Shown in pieces: positions 32,241-41,957 of a stretch of DNA of 64,000 nucleotides; the stretch's first letter is position 1, and every line of letters begins with the position of its first letter. Origin of the DNA: Neopestalotiopsis rosae (lineage: Eukaryota; Ascomycota; Sordariomycetes; Amphisphaeriales; Sporocadaceae); contig JALGAS010000001.1 in assembly GCA_023078685.1 (NCBI GenBank), positions 6,944,001 to 7,008,000 on the forward strand, read 5' to 3'. The position numbers and the translations under genes were made by a program. The notes under the pieces were generated by a model. It saw nothing but the letters and a program-made list of their open reading frames with translations. It had not been told where the DNA came from and ran no database searches.

Positions 32241-33269
32241 TCACTCGCTGACTTTACGGTAGAATGCTCTAAACTCAGGATGCTCACGATTTTCCTTTGC
32301 TATTTCTAGAACCCAAAGCCGCTGTGCTTCAGCTTTGTCACGCTCCTCCCGCAGATCATATTTTGGATAGGGGTCATCCGGTCCAACGCCAAGCCTCTTC
32401 CTGCGCGACTGCTCATCTTCGCGAAGCAGATCACCGATAACGTCTCCGTCGACTCTTCGCCAAGGTAGGGAATACTTCCGTACCTCTCCGGTGGCCCAGT
32501 CGGAGAGCTTTGTTCGAGTGGTATTCCCGACCTCTTCAGTCATGTAGCTGGCGAACCCACCATGGCCGAGGATCAGAAAGACTGGCTGAGAACAATGCTT
32601 CAGGACAGTCATTGCCCATTTGGCAAGCTCTGTGCAACATTCTTTACCGCGGTCATGCAACTTGTCTGGACTCCAGAGACCTTGCTTGTTGTGCCAGGGC
32701 TTCTTAAGGACTTCTTTCTTGCCCGATATTTCATTTTCTTCTCTGATCTGCGCCAAGTTTTCTCGACCATTGACCATTTCAAATCGTTCGTACACAGGTT
32801 CGGTGTCCCAGGAATCTGCCGAAGCAAACAGCAAGGTAAAGTCGATGTGGATGTCCTCGAATCTCATTTCCCCACCCTTCTGTCTGAGCTCGTCTGAGAT
32901 CAAAGTCTTGATGGCTTGGAACGAGCTTGTTCGATCTGAACGCCAGTCTGTTTGCTCCACGATCAGTGGCATGATAGTGATCTTGGCTGAGCGGAGCGTT
33001 TCCCATGGCATTGATTGTATCATTGTGCTCAGAACTCGTTTGGAAGGTGAAGCAGCGATATGGGAAACGCCTTGTCTTTCGAAGTGAGGTAGCAAGACGT
33101 TATTGCAGAATTTGCGACCAAGGTACCCACTCTCCTCATCTTCGATTCCATCCAGAAGAGGTGGATCAAAATCGTGGACGCTTATGTTGCCTGCTCTGTT
33201 GGCTTCGGACTTGACGTGACGACCATACAACATCGGAATTTCTCCGTTTCCCGAGTTTGAAGACTCCAT
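32241..33269 (-). CDS. histidine phosphatase (phosphoglycerate mutase-like) superfamily protein
   Basis: 342-aa model from MESSNSGNGEIP. Residues 15-25 (Y-G-R-H-V-K-S-E-A-N-R) correspond to the catalytic RHG motif (usually L(V)RHGxSxxN), with Val in place of Gly. DFDPPLLDG matches the DPPLT.G step, SPSKRVLSTM the SP..R..QT step, and LILGHGGFASY supplies the second catalytic histidine. The central insertion and the long charged C-terminus (EDEQSRRKRLGVG, EERDKAEAQRLWVLEIAKEN) occur in fungal members of unknown substrate. The key histidines are kept, so an active phosphatase is plausible. The start is chosen because upstream residues are unlike the family. Confidence 0.8.
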   Translation of the reverse strand: MESSNSGNGEIPMLYGRHVKSEANRAGNISVHDFDPPLLDGIEDEESGYLGRKFCNNVLLPHFERQGVSHIAASPSKRVLSTMIQSMPWETLRSAKITIMPLIVEQTDWRSDRTSSFQAIKTLISDELRQKGGEMRFEDIHIDFTLLFASADSWDTEPVYERFEMVNGRENLAQIREENEISGKKEVLKKPWHNKQGLWSPDKLHDRGKECCTELAKWAMTVLKHCSQPVFLILGHGGFASYMTEEVGNTTRTKLSDWATGEVRKYSLPWRRVDGDVIGDLLREDEQSRRKRLGVGPDDPYPKYDLREERDKAEAQRLWVLEIAKENREHPEFRAFYRKVSE

Positions 33270-33818
33270 TTCAAAAGTACGGTTATGGTCAAACTTCTTG
33301 TGAAAATTTTCTGTTGCTAACAAATGAATGCTTAAAACGACGTGAGAAATGTGATAAATGTCTGATACCGTCAGGGAAGTAGGAGGCCTATACCCGACGC
33401 CTTCGATCAAAGCTTGCCGGCTAAACAGTTCTCTCGGGGCGGGGCTCTTTTTCTCCTCACATTGCCTTTGAACTCACAGCACTGACCCATGTGGTCAAAC
33501 TTCTGTTGCCAACCCCTGATCAAAGTGGTCGGGTCGCGATTTCACCGCTCATTCGAAGACAAATATCACACCGGAAACGTGTTCCGATAGGTCGATTGCC
33601 CAATGTCTTCTTGTTACGTACAACTGTTTCAATAATATATACTTTCTTATCACATGAATCCAATGTTTCATTATTCAGCCCGGTGAGTCATGGATTGATC
33701 CTATAGGTCTGTGAGCCATTGTCCGTAGTCAAATCCTAGCTTCGTAGCGTTATTGCAGGCACCTAACTCGACTTCCATATGCTAGCAGATTACATCTACG
33801 TTATTTCGTGTAACCAAA
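33270..33818. other. intergenic
   Basis: Promoter side of the phosphatase gene and 3' side of the small gene at 33819. No gene seen. Confidence 0.5.
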
Positions 33819-34215
33819 CTAACTCCTTTTTGGCACTCCGAGTGCCACCGCGAGCAACTCATTGGACTGTTTGCCACCGTTAGGACCAAACGAGCGATCC
33901 CCAGGGCTCAGAAGCCACATGTCTGTTTGGCCCTCTAACTTCCAGGACCCAATCACTGCTTCCCCCCTCAACAGATCTGACCACACGTTTTTCTGTATAG
34001 GGAGGTCGGCCCCGGCGCCTTCCAACTTCTCTTGCAGATCAGATGTGACCTGGCCTTGTTCCACTTGATTTTATTAGCTTATGACAGCATCGCCATGAAT
34101 CAGATACAGAACCCTCACCCCATGACTGTATTTGAGTCTGGTCTAACTTGACAATGATCCTCCTATTCGACTTTTGGATAATTTCACCAATCTTTTCAGC
34201 ATCATAGGACCCCAT
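33819..34215 (-). CDS. small orphan protein (113 aa)
   Basis: Two exons, 34215-34119 and 34063-33819 (55-nt intron GTGAGG...ATCAAG, phase 1). The protein reads MGSYDAEKIGEIIQKSNRRI ... QSW|VEQGQVTSDL ... LRGEAVIGSWKLEGQTDMWL. Composition is that of a compact globular protein; no signal peptide or membrane segment. The splice joins two good coding segments in frame, which supports a real gene. Family unknown. Confidence 0.55.
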
Positions 34216-34571
34216 TTTCGAAGATTGATGTCGCAGGACTCAGACTCAGAAGACACAAGAACTTAAGGTCTGAAATAATAGCATGTTTTGGAGACGCGGG
34301 GCCTTGTGCCTTAAATACACATCTGCGTACTGTCTACCAGCTTCCGTTTAGGGGATAACGCAATCAGTTACTACAATTTAGATTCCTTTCTTCATGACAT
34401 GACTTTTCTCCATCGATCATGATAGCTCCGGATCAACCAGTGTTACCTTACTTCACACATATCGTCGAAGTTCTGGCGAACGTCTCAATGCTAGTCTTCC
34501 TACAGAAGTACTATACATGTCTCCTGCGTATCAGCTGGCGCCAATCTATCGCACCCTCTTTACTCGTCTTC
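34216..34571. other. intergenic
   Basis: Promoter of the gene at 33819 and 3' flank of the gene at 34572; no feature seen. Confidence 0.5.
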
Positions 34572-35216
34572 TCAGCCAAAAATGATTGTTACATCTGCTC
34601 CTTCCTCCTCCGTGTCCTCTTCGACCATGCTGTCCGAGTTCGCATCGTAAAATTTCAGCCTTGTTGGGTGATAATTTGGCTCCAAGATTTTCCTGTCAAA
34701 GTTCAGTGCCACTATCAGGACTGCCCATGCTGCACAAGTGTTGACTGAAAGTGGCTGGATTGGCGGCGTAATTCTCAGTTCAGCAGAAAGCTTCGTGAGT
34801 ATGTTTCTCACATGGTGAGTTGGAGCCACGTCAGGGTAATTTATAAAGGAACATGGGTCGAACTCCATGGTCAATCGTACAAGTTCAGCCCAAACTGCTT
34901 CATTTGTGGACACGGTCACTTTCGGAAGCTTATATGTTTTGACCGAAGTGTTTCTGCGTATGACTTGGAGGACTTGTTGGAGGATAGACGTTTCCGAGGA
35001 ATCTGTGACTGAGTCCGTTTCCATTTTGAGCAACAGCAAAAGACGAATGAGCCGGGCCTCTGACTGGATGTGTAGTGCTCTTGAGGTCCCTGCTGACGGA
35101 ATCACAGCGAGGTGATTATCCGAAACTAATTCAGCGAAATGGAGAAGCCTCAAAGTTCGTGACCACTTATTCTCTTCCCACGAAGAAAGCTCAAATTCGG
35201 GTGATTGGTTGTGCAT
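34572..35216 (-). CDS. orphan protein with acidic/hydrophobic C-terminus
   Basis: 214-aa single-exon model from MHNQSPEFELSS; the frame is open upstream only to a GTG. It is mainly helical (SRTLRLLHFAELVSDNHLAV, ARLIRLLLLLKMETDSV, WAELVRLTMEF, WAVLIVALNFDRK). The last residues EEDTEEEGADVTIIFG put an acidic run directly before a hydrophobic core, a reversed SIM-like arrangement. No family recognised. Confidence 0.55.
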   Translation of the reverse strand: MHNQSPEFELSSWEENKWSRTLRLLHFAELVSDNHLAVIPSAGTSRALHIQSEARLIRLLLLLKMETDSVTDSSETSILQQVLQVIRRNTSVKTYKLPKVTVSTNEAVWAELVRLTMEFDPCSFINYPDVAPTHHVRNILTKLSAELRITPPIQPLSVNTCAAWAVLIVALNFDRKILEPNYHPTRLKFYDANSDSMVEEDTEEEGADVTIIFG

Positions 35217-35941
35217 TGTAATGAGAATTTCGACTGGATTGAAACGTTGCTGCACACGGTCGAAAGTATCAATGTATCAGAGTTGCAAGTAGTAGTTAAT
35301 ATGAAAGCTTGCCTTTGGGAGGGATCTCGCGCTTATATAGATAATTACTCAGGCTGTTGGGTCGCCCCTCTACGAGATTGTGTCAGATGAGCCACTGATA
35401 ACTAATGCACACCTCAGCATTCGGTTTAATGGCAAATATCACATTCGACAGCTTCGTAGGCGTCTACCTGCCGTAATTCAATGATCTCCAGTCGCATATT
35501 GGGTGCTACAATAAAGGCTCCCTTTTGAGGCCCATTTGACTTGAATTCAATCCAAGTCCATGCTTACTAGAAGAACACAATGAACAACTGTTTTTGTAGA
35601 TAGGCCACTCGAACCAAGCACCTAGTACTTGGTGGGCATTGGCACGCGAGAGCCTGGTGCTTCGGGCGGGGTAGAGCATCAATAACATCACACCTCTGTG
35701 TACCTAGAAACGAAGTTTTTTTCCCTGGCTCCAGTGCATGTTTGTGGAGCTATTTAGCACACCGTAGATGTTAATTAATTCACGTTAAGAAAGATATTTA
35801 TTGAAGTCTCCAAGCCATTGTTAAATCGTAATACGGAGACGAAACTTAGTTAGAGAAATCAGGAACGCAACAAAATAACGGTCATAATGAATTGATGAAC
35901 CTCGGACCCAGTGATATTTCTAAGTCAGTCGAGCGCGATGA
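35217..35941. other. intergenic, no gene recognised
   Basis: A minus frame at 35506-35691 is open but has no support. AT-rich toward 35760-35900. Confidence 0.5.
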
Positions 35942-37290
35942 CTAGTAATTGGAGATTCTCACTGGTCTCTTCGCTCCAACTTCACGCCGTATCATATCGA
36001 AGTCGATATCTCGTCGCTCCAGCTTTCCTGACGTCATGGCAGCTATGAACTCTCTTATATTTTGGAGGTCAACATGTCCTCCGTGTGGACCACCCATTGC
36101 AAAATCAATGCTTACACTTCCACCGGCATTGTACATGTCTCCAGCCAAGTCTATTGCTGGCGAAATAGGAAGCTTTTCGTCTTCGATCGACTGGTAGATG
36201 AAGAGATTAGCTTGTTTCATCTTTCCAACGGATATCTGCGCCGAAGCTATCTGCTTGTCTTCATCAGTGGCATCTCTCCCTAATGCTCTCCGCTGTGTGC
36301 CTTCGTCGGTGAGATCATCCTTCATGGAGAGAACAGGATAAATGAGGATGTAGATATCCGCAGGTGGGTCGATACAGGCTGCAAGATAGCCAGTCGCAGA
36401 CCAAGCCCAGACCATTATGGTCGCGTCGGGGTGATCATCTCGAATAGCACGAATTCTTCTATTGACATAGCCCAATGCTGCGTCTCGCAACGGTGGTCGC
36501 ACATCTTGCGAACATACAGACCTGACATCTGCGTATACATCGATGCCTAGGTCATTCAAGAGTTCTTTAGGCTTTCCGATGTTGTTGCGTACCCAGCCGT
36601 GCGTGGTGCCCCAGAGTGCGCCACAAGATACCACATATGCAATGGTGTTGTTTGATGAACCCTTGGTCGATTCGGGTGCCTTGTATAGTACCAGCCATTC
36701 TTTGGTAAGATGCAGCGTAGCACAAAGCCCTGCAAGGCATTCATCGAGATTGGTGATGTCAATTGGCTTGATCTTCTCCGGAGCAGGGAGCTCGAACAGG
36801 GAATACATTTCTGCAATATTCCGCTCACAACTAGATTGTGAGATCGGTGTCGGCCCGTCTAGAACATCGCTTGTCCTTCTTCCACCTTCGTATTGCATGA
36901 TCCGATCCAGGGCATCCAGCTGGTGTGGGGTGCACGATGGGACGCGCTGAATAACCCAGTCGGGAACAATTGGAGTGTGGGGAGATTGTGCGCTTGGAGA
37001 AATTAAATGGAGTAGTGTACTGAGTGCGACTACTGTTTCCTCTTGGACGTTCTTTGGTCGTGTCTTTTCGTATCAGCACAACTGCAAAGGTTTTGGGGAT
37101 GGCCATGGACACTCACTGTGAATCTTTCGAGGAGGCCACTGCTCGTCAGGCTCCAAGTCAAGTCTCCATGCGGACGGATCATATTGTCAGATGGTGAGTC
37201 GACTGTGGAAATCGCGACACTGGCTGATCGTCCAGTGAGATGGGCGAAACGACGTTGATGCCCTTCTTGTGATATCATGAATGATTCCAT
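35942..37290 (-). CDS. alpha/beta-hydrolase-like protein with altered nucleophile elbow
   Basis: Two exons, 37290-37117 and 37063-35942 (53-nt intron GTGAGT...CGAAAAG with a GCTGATAC branch-like site, phase 0), 431 aa. The fold is suggested by a strand-elbow-helix segment TIMVWAWSATGYLAACI (Ser280 in place of GxSxG), followed by IYILIYPVLSM, a possible acid in YQSIEDEKLPI (Asp353) and a histidine-bearing loop AMGGPHGGHVD (His385/388), in the right order for a Ser-Asp-His triad. An oxyanion-type HGGG motif is not obvious; CGALWG occupies its position. Closest in layout to fungal carbohydrate-esterase/arylacetamide-deacetylase-type hydrolases. Substrate unknown; no signal peptide. Confidence 0.6.
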
Positions 37291-38282
37291 ATCGATGAGT
37301 GATCCGCTGTTTCAGGAATCATCAAAGGCGATGTTTTAATTTACTCGGATAGTATACTGTTTAGCGCATTTGGAAGTGGGGGATGCCAGTTATTTATGCG
37401 CGAAACTCTGGCTTGATCAACCTTGGTTGCACATGAAAAGTGTAGGGGCCTTCCGTGTAACTATGCAAACTATCAAAAGAAGCATGTTGCAGTATGAGAG
37501 CTTCAAACTGGACAAAGTTTTGCCCAGACTAACATGATTCTCCATCAAGGGTCATCCCATTTTTTACCGACTGATCATATGCTCCCAAGCTGTTGGCCGA
37601 TTCGGCCGGTGGTCACCTGCAATCATGTGAGGACCTATCAACCGTCTATACCGCGCCCGCCTTACTGCAAACTTCATCTGATCTGTTTGTAGTTAGTACA
37701 TGCTATTCATAGATCAGTATATATTGCGACCCACCGATGTTCGATGTACATTATGTTCAGTGGGCATTTCTTATGTGTCCTTGCGTATGCATTGCACCAT
37801 GCTAATACAAGAAACCGAGAATCTGCACAGCCATACAGAACCTAGGCGTTGTTAGAACAAACTTTCTATGCTGTCATAACGTACTTGCTTGTGGTCGCAC
37901 ATCCTGGAACAATGAGTTTGTGATGCTCTAGTCATTCACATTGAAGATGACCGGCCTGGGTCGACTATTTGTGCAGGGTGGTTTCGGAGCATTTCTTATG
38001 GGTAGGGATTGATCCATCCCGTGATCGGCGATTCAAGGTCAAAAGCAAATTCAGGCGACCAGTATGTAGCCCGTATTGGACAGGCTTCTCCTGCATTATG
38101 CTATCATTTCGAGCAAACTGATCATTCACCCCCGCGCTTGATGTTCAGTAAAGCTTTCTAGGCAATGATAACTTAAGCTATGACAAACAATGTTACGGAC
38201 ATATTTCGAGTAAACTTTACTAACATTATGCGTCTGGACACAAGTGCAGATCTGATACGCCAAGATTAGTCTGTATTGAAAG
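37291..38282. other. 1-kb intergenic stretch, no gene recognised
   Basis: Neither strand shows a supportable open frame. It includes the promoter of the hydrolase-like gene. Confidence 0.5.
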
Positions 38283-39735
38283 CTACTGGCAGTCCGAATG
38301 CACTTGAGAGCTTGACCAATCCCATGGTGATCCATCGTGCATCAGGATACCTCGACTCTCTGTGGCTCCGTTCCATGCCACACTCCACGCTTCCTGGTGG
38401 CTCAATCCTTTTCGCATTTTAGCTTTCCAGTACTTATCCCAAGTTTTGTCGCCCTGCAGGATCGGGCTGTCCGGTACCAGGCCCAAGAGCCCGCACACCG
38501 ATGAATCCCACTGCTCTGGTAAATTCAGTTTCATAGAGAAGGCCATATTCTCAAACATAATCAGAGAATTCCTCACATTCTGCCCCTTGATGTGTTTATC
38601 GAAATCTTGCAAGTAGTTGGTAGATTCCGGAGGTTTTTGTTCCTGGCGGGAAAGTGGAGAGACCAGTCTTTGGAAGCATAGTAGACCTAGGAGCCTGACT
38701 ACTGTTTGCTCCATCGTCTCCCTCCCTCGAAAACCTTCCAGCATATGACAATAGGAGACATCGCCATTTGACGAGAGAGCCCAGTCTCGAAGAGCGGGGT
38801 CAGCGGTGTGGCACATCAACAAAAGCATTTCATTCTCAGGGTCCCGCAGTAGCGACACTGCAGAATAGTAGATACTGTCGCTGTTCACACAGTTAATAAA
38901 GATATGTAGTGAAATTCGGTGCATCTTACATTTTCATCCGCGTCTCTCTGAAGTTTCCATCCTTCATCAGGCGCTTCATATCCGATTTCAATAAATCCTT
39001 CACATCCCGGCTATCATATTTGTAATTAGTCCATTTCAAGCGGTGTGGCACATACACGGACCGCGGACTTAGGGTAATGATAATCATGCAACCCAAACAT
39101 TGGACTGTAGTTTTGTACGGTGTCTGTAGAATACTCGATGACAATACCAGAACAAGAACATTGGCCATTACCTGGAGCCATATACGTGAAACAGGGTTTG
39201 ACTTGAATATGAGTACCCATATCGTCGAGATTGAAAATAGGATATGGGTTGCCACGGGAATGCCATCAAGTACACTGCCTGGCCAATGGAAGGTCACCCA
39301 TGGAGCAAAGCCTAGTACGAGAAATTCGATGATCAGGCATGTAATGGGAGCGAACAAATACGCCTGTCGGGGTGGATACGAATGCAGCATGCCATTGCGT
39401 TCTGGAAGTACAGAAAAGAAAATTGCCGAAAGCTACAAAAGAGTTAGTGCCAACATCTCCGTGCAATGGGGCTTAATTACCTCGTAACAACAGATTGAAA
39501 CCACGGAGCAACAATTAAGGATGATTCCGATTGCTGGAGCTCTGATTGATAAGGGACGCAATCCCACATAGTGCCAGATCATTGTCAGAGGTACCAGGAA
39601 CCACAGAGAGAGAGTCAAAGTAGTGAAGAGCCTCAAACGACGATTTTCTGATCTGGAAAAGCGATGGCAGCCAAGAAATGCACAGGAGTATACCTGAAAG
39701 ACACCAACAGCCATATATGCCGCAATAGCATCCAT
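38283..39735 (-). CDS. multi-pass membrane protein with soluble C-terminal domain
   Basis: Three exons, 39735-39481, 39432-38930 and 38880-38283 (introns 48 and 49 nt; donors GTAATT and GTAAGA), 451 aa. At least six membrane segments are visible (AAYMAVGVFQVYSCAFLG, FTTLTLSLWFLVPLTMIWHY, IGIILNCCSVVSICCYELSA, YLFAPITCLIIEFLVLGFAP, IPVATHILFSISTIWVLIF, WLQVMANVLVLVLSSSI), perhaps seven. The last exon adds about 200 soluble residues (AVSLLRDPENEMLLLMCHTA, TMEQTVVRLLGLLCFQRLV, WDKYWKAKMRKGLSHQEAW). The stop read at 38926-38928 falls inside the donor site and disappears on splicing. No family recognised; a receptor-like layout is an inference from topology only. Confidence 0.65.
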
Positions 39736-40184
39736 GGTCGTCGTAATATGTTGACGTATTGGCGCGAGTGATGAACAGCGAAGACAATAGTATATCAATG
39801 TCCAGGTTTGAGCGTCTGTTTGCAATGAGGCGCAGAGAAATCAAACGGAACGATTAGAAAGTCGATACAAGACGGACCGCAATTTGTTTGGGGTGGGAGT
39901 TCGTTCATGAAATCTCTGCCAAAAGTCTCCAATAAAGAAAGCCTCGGACCAAATTCTTTGTGCCTTTCAAATATAAGGCAAATGTAAGATAATCTTGTAT
40001 GAGTGCTGAGTTCTGGTTCGCATAATCAATGATACGCCAGCAAGGATAGTTTCTAATTATGTTACATTTCTGACGTATTCTTGCTGAGAATCTCTCTAGA
40101 TATATAGATCGTTCCATGGTCGGCGATCATAAGCGCTGCCATCGGCAGAATCTGCTTCTTAAAGAAACTTGCATAGTGACGTAT
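39736..40184. other. intergenic
   Basis: Spacer between two same-strand membrane-protein genes; promoter of the downstream one. No gene seen. Confidence 0.5.
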
Positions 40185-41027
40185 TCAATCTCGTGGTAAG
40201 CTAACTAGGGGCGTATCTGTTGAGTGCTTGTCATTGTCGCAGCTGTCGTGTCCGAGCGGCTGAGCCTGCTCTAGTATTACCCCGCACCCTGTTGCGTTCT
40301 GTTTCTGCATCCTGATATGCTGATAGATTCCGGCCATAGTCCAGCCTATTATACAGAAGTACTGACCGGGGAAAAGTGCATCAACTCGCCCACACATCCC
40401 CCAGATATAGAATGTGATCGAGCATGCAAGGATGACGAATGAAAATGCAACCCAGTAGACTAGCCGCAAGTCCCTTGCTTTCTTGCTTTTGCCACGGTTG
40501 ATAGACAGAGCATTGAGGAAGAGCAAAACAAAGGACAAGCTATGTGATATGATAGGAATTGCACAAATCACCCGCAGATTGCGGGTCGCAAAGAAGGCAG
40601 TTGCAAGAATGAGCTGAACAAGAGCAGTCATTACAACAACGCAGCGTATCTTAAAATTGTATGCTTTGACCAGAGCCCAGATGGTCACCATGTACTATGT
40701 AACGTTAGTCAATTTACAATGGAGATGGGCACTATCAGTATGTACCTCAATGGTGATGCCCTCAGCAAGTAAGAGGACCTCCAAGGATAGGGTGATCCAG
40801 TCTCGGGCCACTTCTTCCGTTCCTTTGGACTCATATACCGCCAAAGGAACAGTGAGTGCCAGTGTGCCAATGACGAACAGAAAGATTATGCTAATCAAGA
40901 TGTATGACTTCCCATGCGTATCCCAGAATTGGACAAGATGCAAGGTAAGTTGGGTAAGATGCAGGGCGTTGCTGACCGCTACACCAGCGTATACGAAAGC
41001 GAGATTGACAGCAGTTTCGTTTGCCAT
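40185..41027 (-). CDS. seven-helix membrane protein
   Basis: Two exons, 41027-40746 and 40694-40185 (51-nt intron GTACAT...ACATAG, phase 0), 263 aa. Membrane segments: LAFVYAGVAVSNALHLTQL, ILISIIFLFVIGTLALTVPL, WITLSLEVLLLAEGITIEY, VVVMTALVQLILATAFFA, AIPIISHSLSFVLLFLNAL, LVYWVAFSFVILACSITFYI, GQYFCIIGWTMAGIYQHI. The C-terminus is soluble and polar. The start MANETAVN carries a likely extracellular N-glycosylation site. Size and topology resemble small fungal integral proteins of several unrelated families (terpene-cyclase-like and receptor-like), and I cannot choose between them. Confidence 0.65.
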
Positions 41028-41282
41028 CTTGTTGGTATGGAAGGAAAGAGAAGTAACGACGCCCGGCTACAATGGGACAGCTTCATATATACATGAGCAT
41101 CCCGGCTCATCGATTATGAGAGATAATTACAATAGAGATACATGGGTCACATTGCTTCCAGTATGTTATTAAGTAAGGTACTTAAGCTTCCCGATCAGTC
41201 TGGCCTTTTCATCACATGAGAACCCATAATTGATGCTTCTCTTGCAATGGTAGCAAATGGTACCAAGCTGACATTGTCTCCC

Positions 41283-41661
41283 CTACTCCAAACGGCCGGG
41301 TGCACCAGTGACATATAGAGATGCCCAGCTCTGGAGGCCTTCAACGTCTCGTGTTCTTAATGGGGATATGACTAGCCATTTCACTTCGGGGAGAAGTAAG
41401 CGACAGAGAAAGAACTTGGAGGACCGCAGAGGTGTCTCCACCACAATGAATTGCTGCTGCATGTAGTCTCTGGGTATTACTCGCTTAACAGACACCTAGG
41501 GCCACCATTCTTTAGCCAGGTCTCAAACATACCAGCGAAAGACCTACTTCGGTGGTCGTCATGCCATAGGTGGTGGTAGACATCAGGTAGATTGGAGAAT
41601 TATTCGTTGGTGACTGGGCCTCGGTTGAGATGGTGGCATAATTACAGTTCGTATAGGCCAT
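41283..41661 (-). CDS. small orphan protein (uncertain model)
   Basis: Two segments, 41661-41533 and 41495-41283, in phase across a 37-nt GTATGT...CCCTAG gap that is shorter than other introns here but has a GGCTAAAG branch-like site. 113 aa: a Thr/Ser-rich N-terminus (ATISTEAQSPTNNSPIYLMS, TTEVGLSL) and a folded-looking C-terminal part (FIVVETPLRSSKFFLCRLLL, WLVISPLRTRDVEG). Either a true short-intron gene or a frame interrupted by mutation. Its upstream side abuts the palindrome at 41806. Confidence 0.4.
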
Positions 41662-41805
41662 TGCCTTACAGCATTCTGGCTTTTTGTATACAAACAAAGC
41701 AAATCATCTGCACGCGCCCGGTCAATCTAGCCAGAAACCTTGAGCGGTAGCTTGGAAGTGGGTCATACTGCTTCGAGGCAATCCCATGTCAGAGCTACAT
41801 GCACC

Positions 41806-41891
41806 ATGACCAAGCGCGCTTTTCCCTTTTCGTTGTTTTTTGTTCACTGTGAACAAAAAACAACGAAAAGGGAAAAGCGCGCTTGGTCATG
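41806..41891. repeat. 86-bp near-perfect foldback palindrome
   Basis: Arms 41806-41847 and 41849-41891 are reverse complements over 42-43 nt around a single central T (GTTCAC-T-GTGAAC). The only difference is one base in a homopolymer (TTT at 41821-41823 versus AAAA at 41873-41876). Ends read CATGACCAAGCGCGC. It can form a cruciform or, if transcribed, a very stable hairpin. Not within any gene model. Confidence 0.95.
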
Positions 41892-41957
41892 CATCGGTTA
41901 ACAAAATTTATTTGTCCAAGCATCGTGACTTGCCCCATTATCAACCTTCAGTACAGA

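Noticed and set aside
38926..38928. Stop codon separating two genes (253 and 213 aa)
   Set aside because: It overlaps a strong GTAAGA donor; removing the 49-nt intron joins both parts in frame, so a single gene is more likely.
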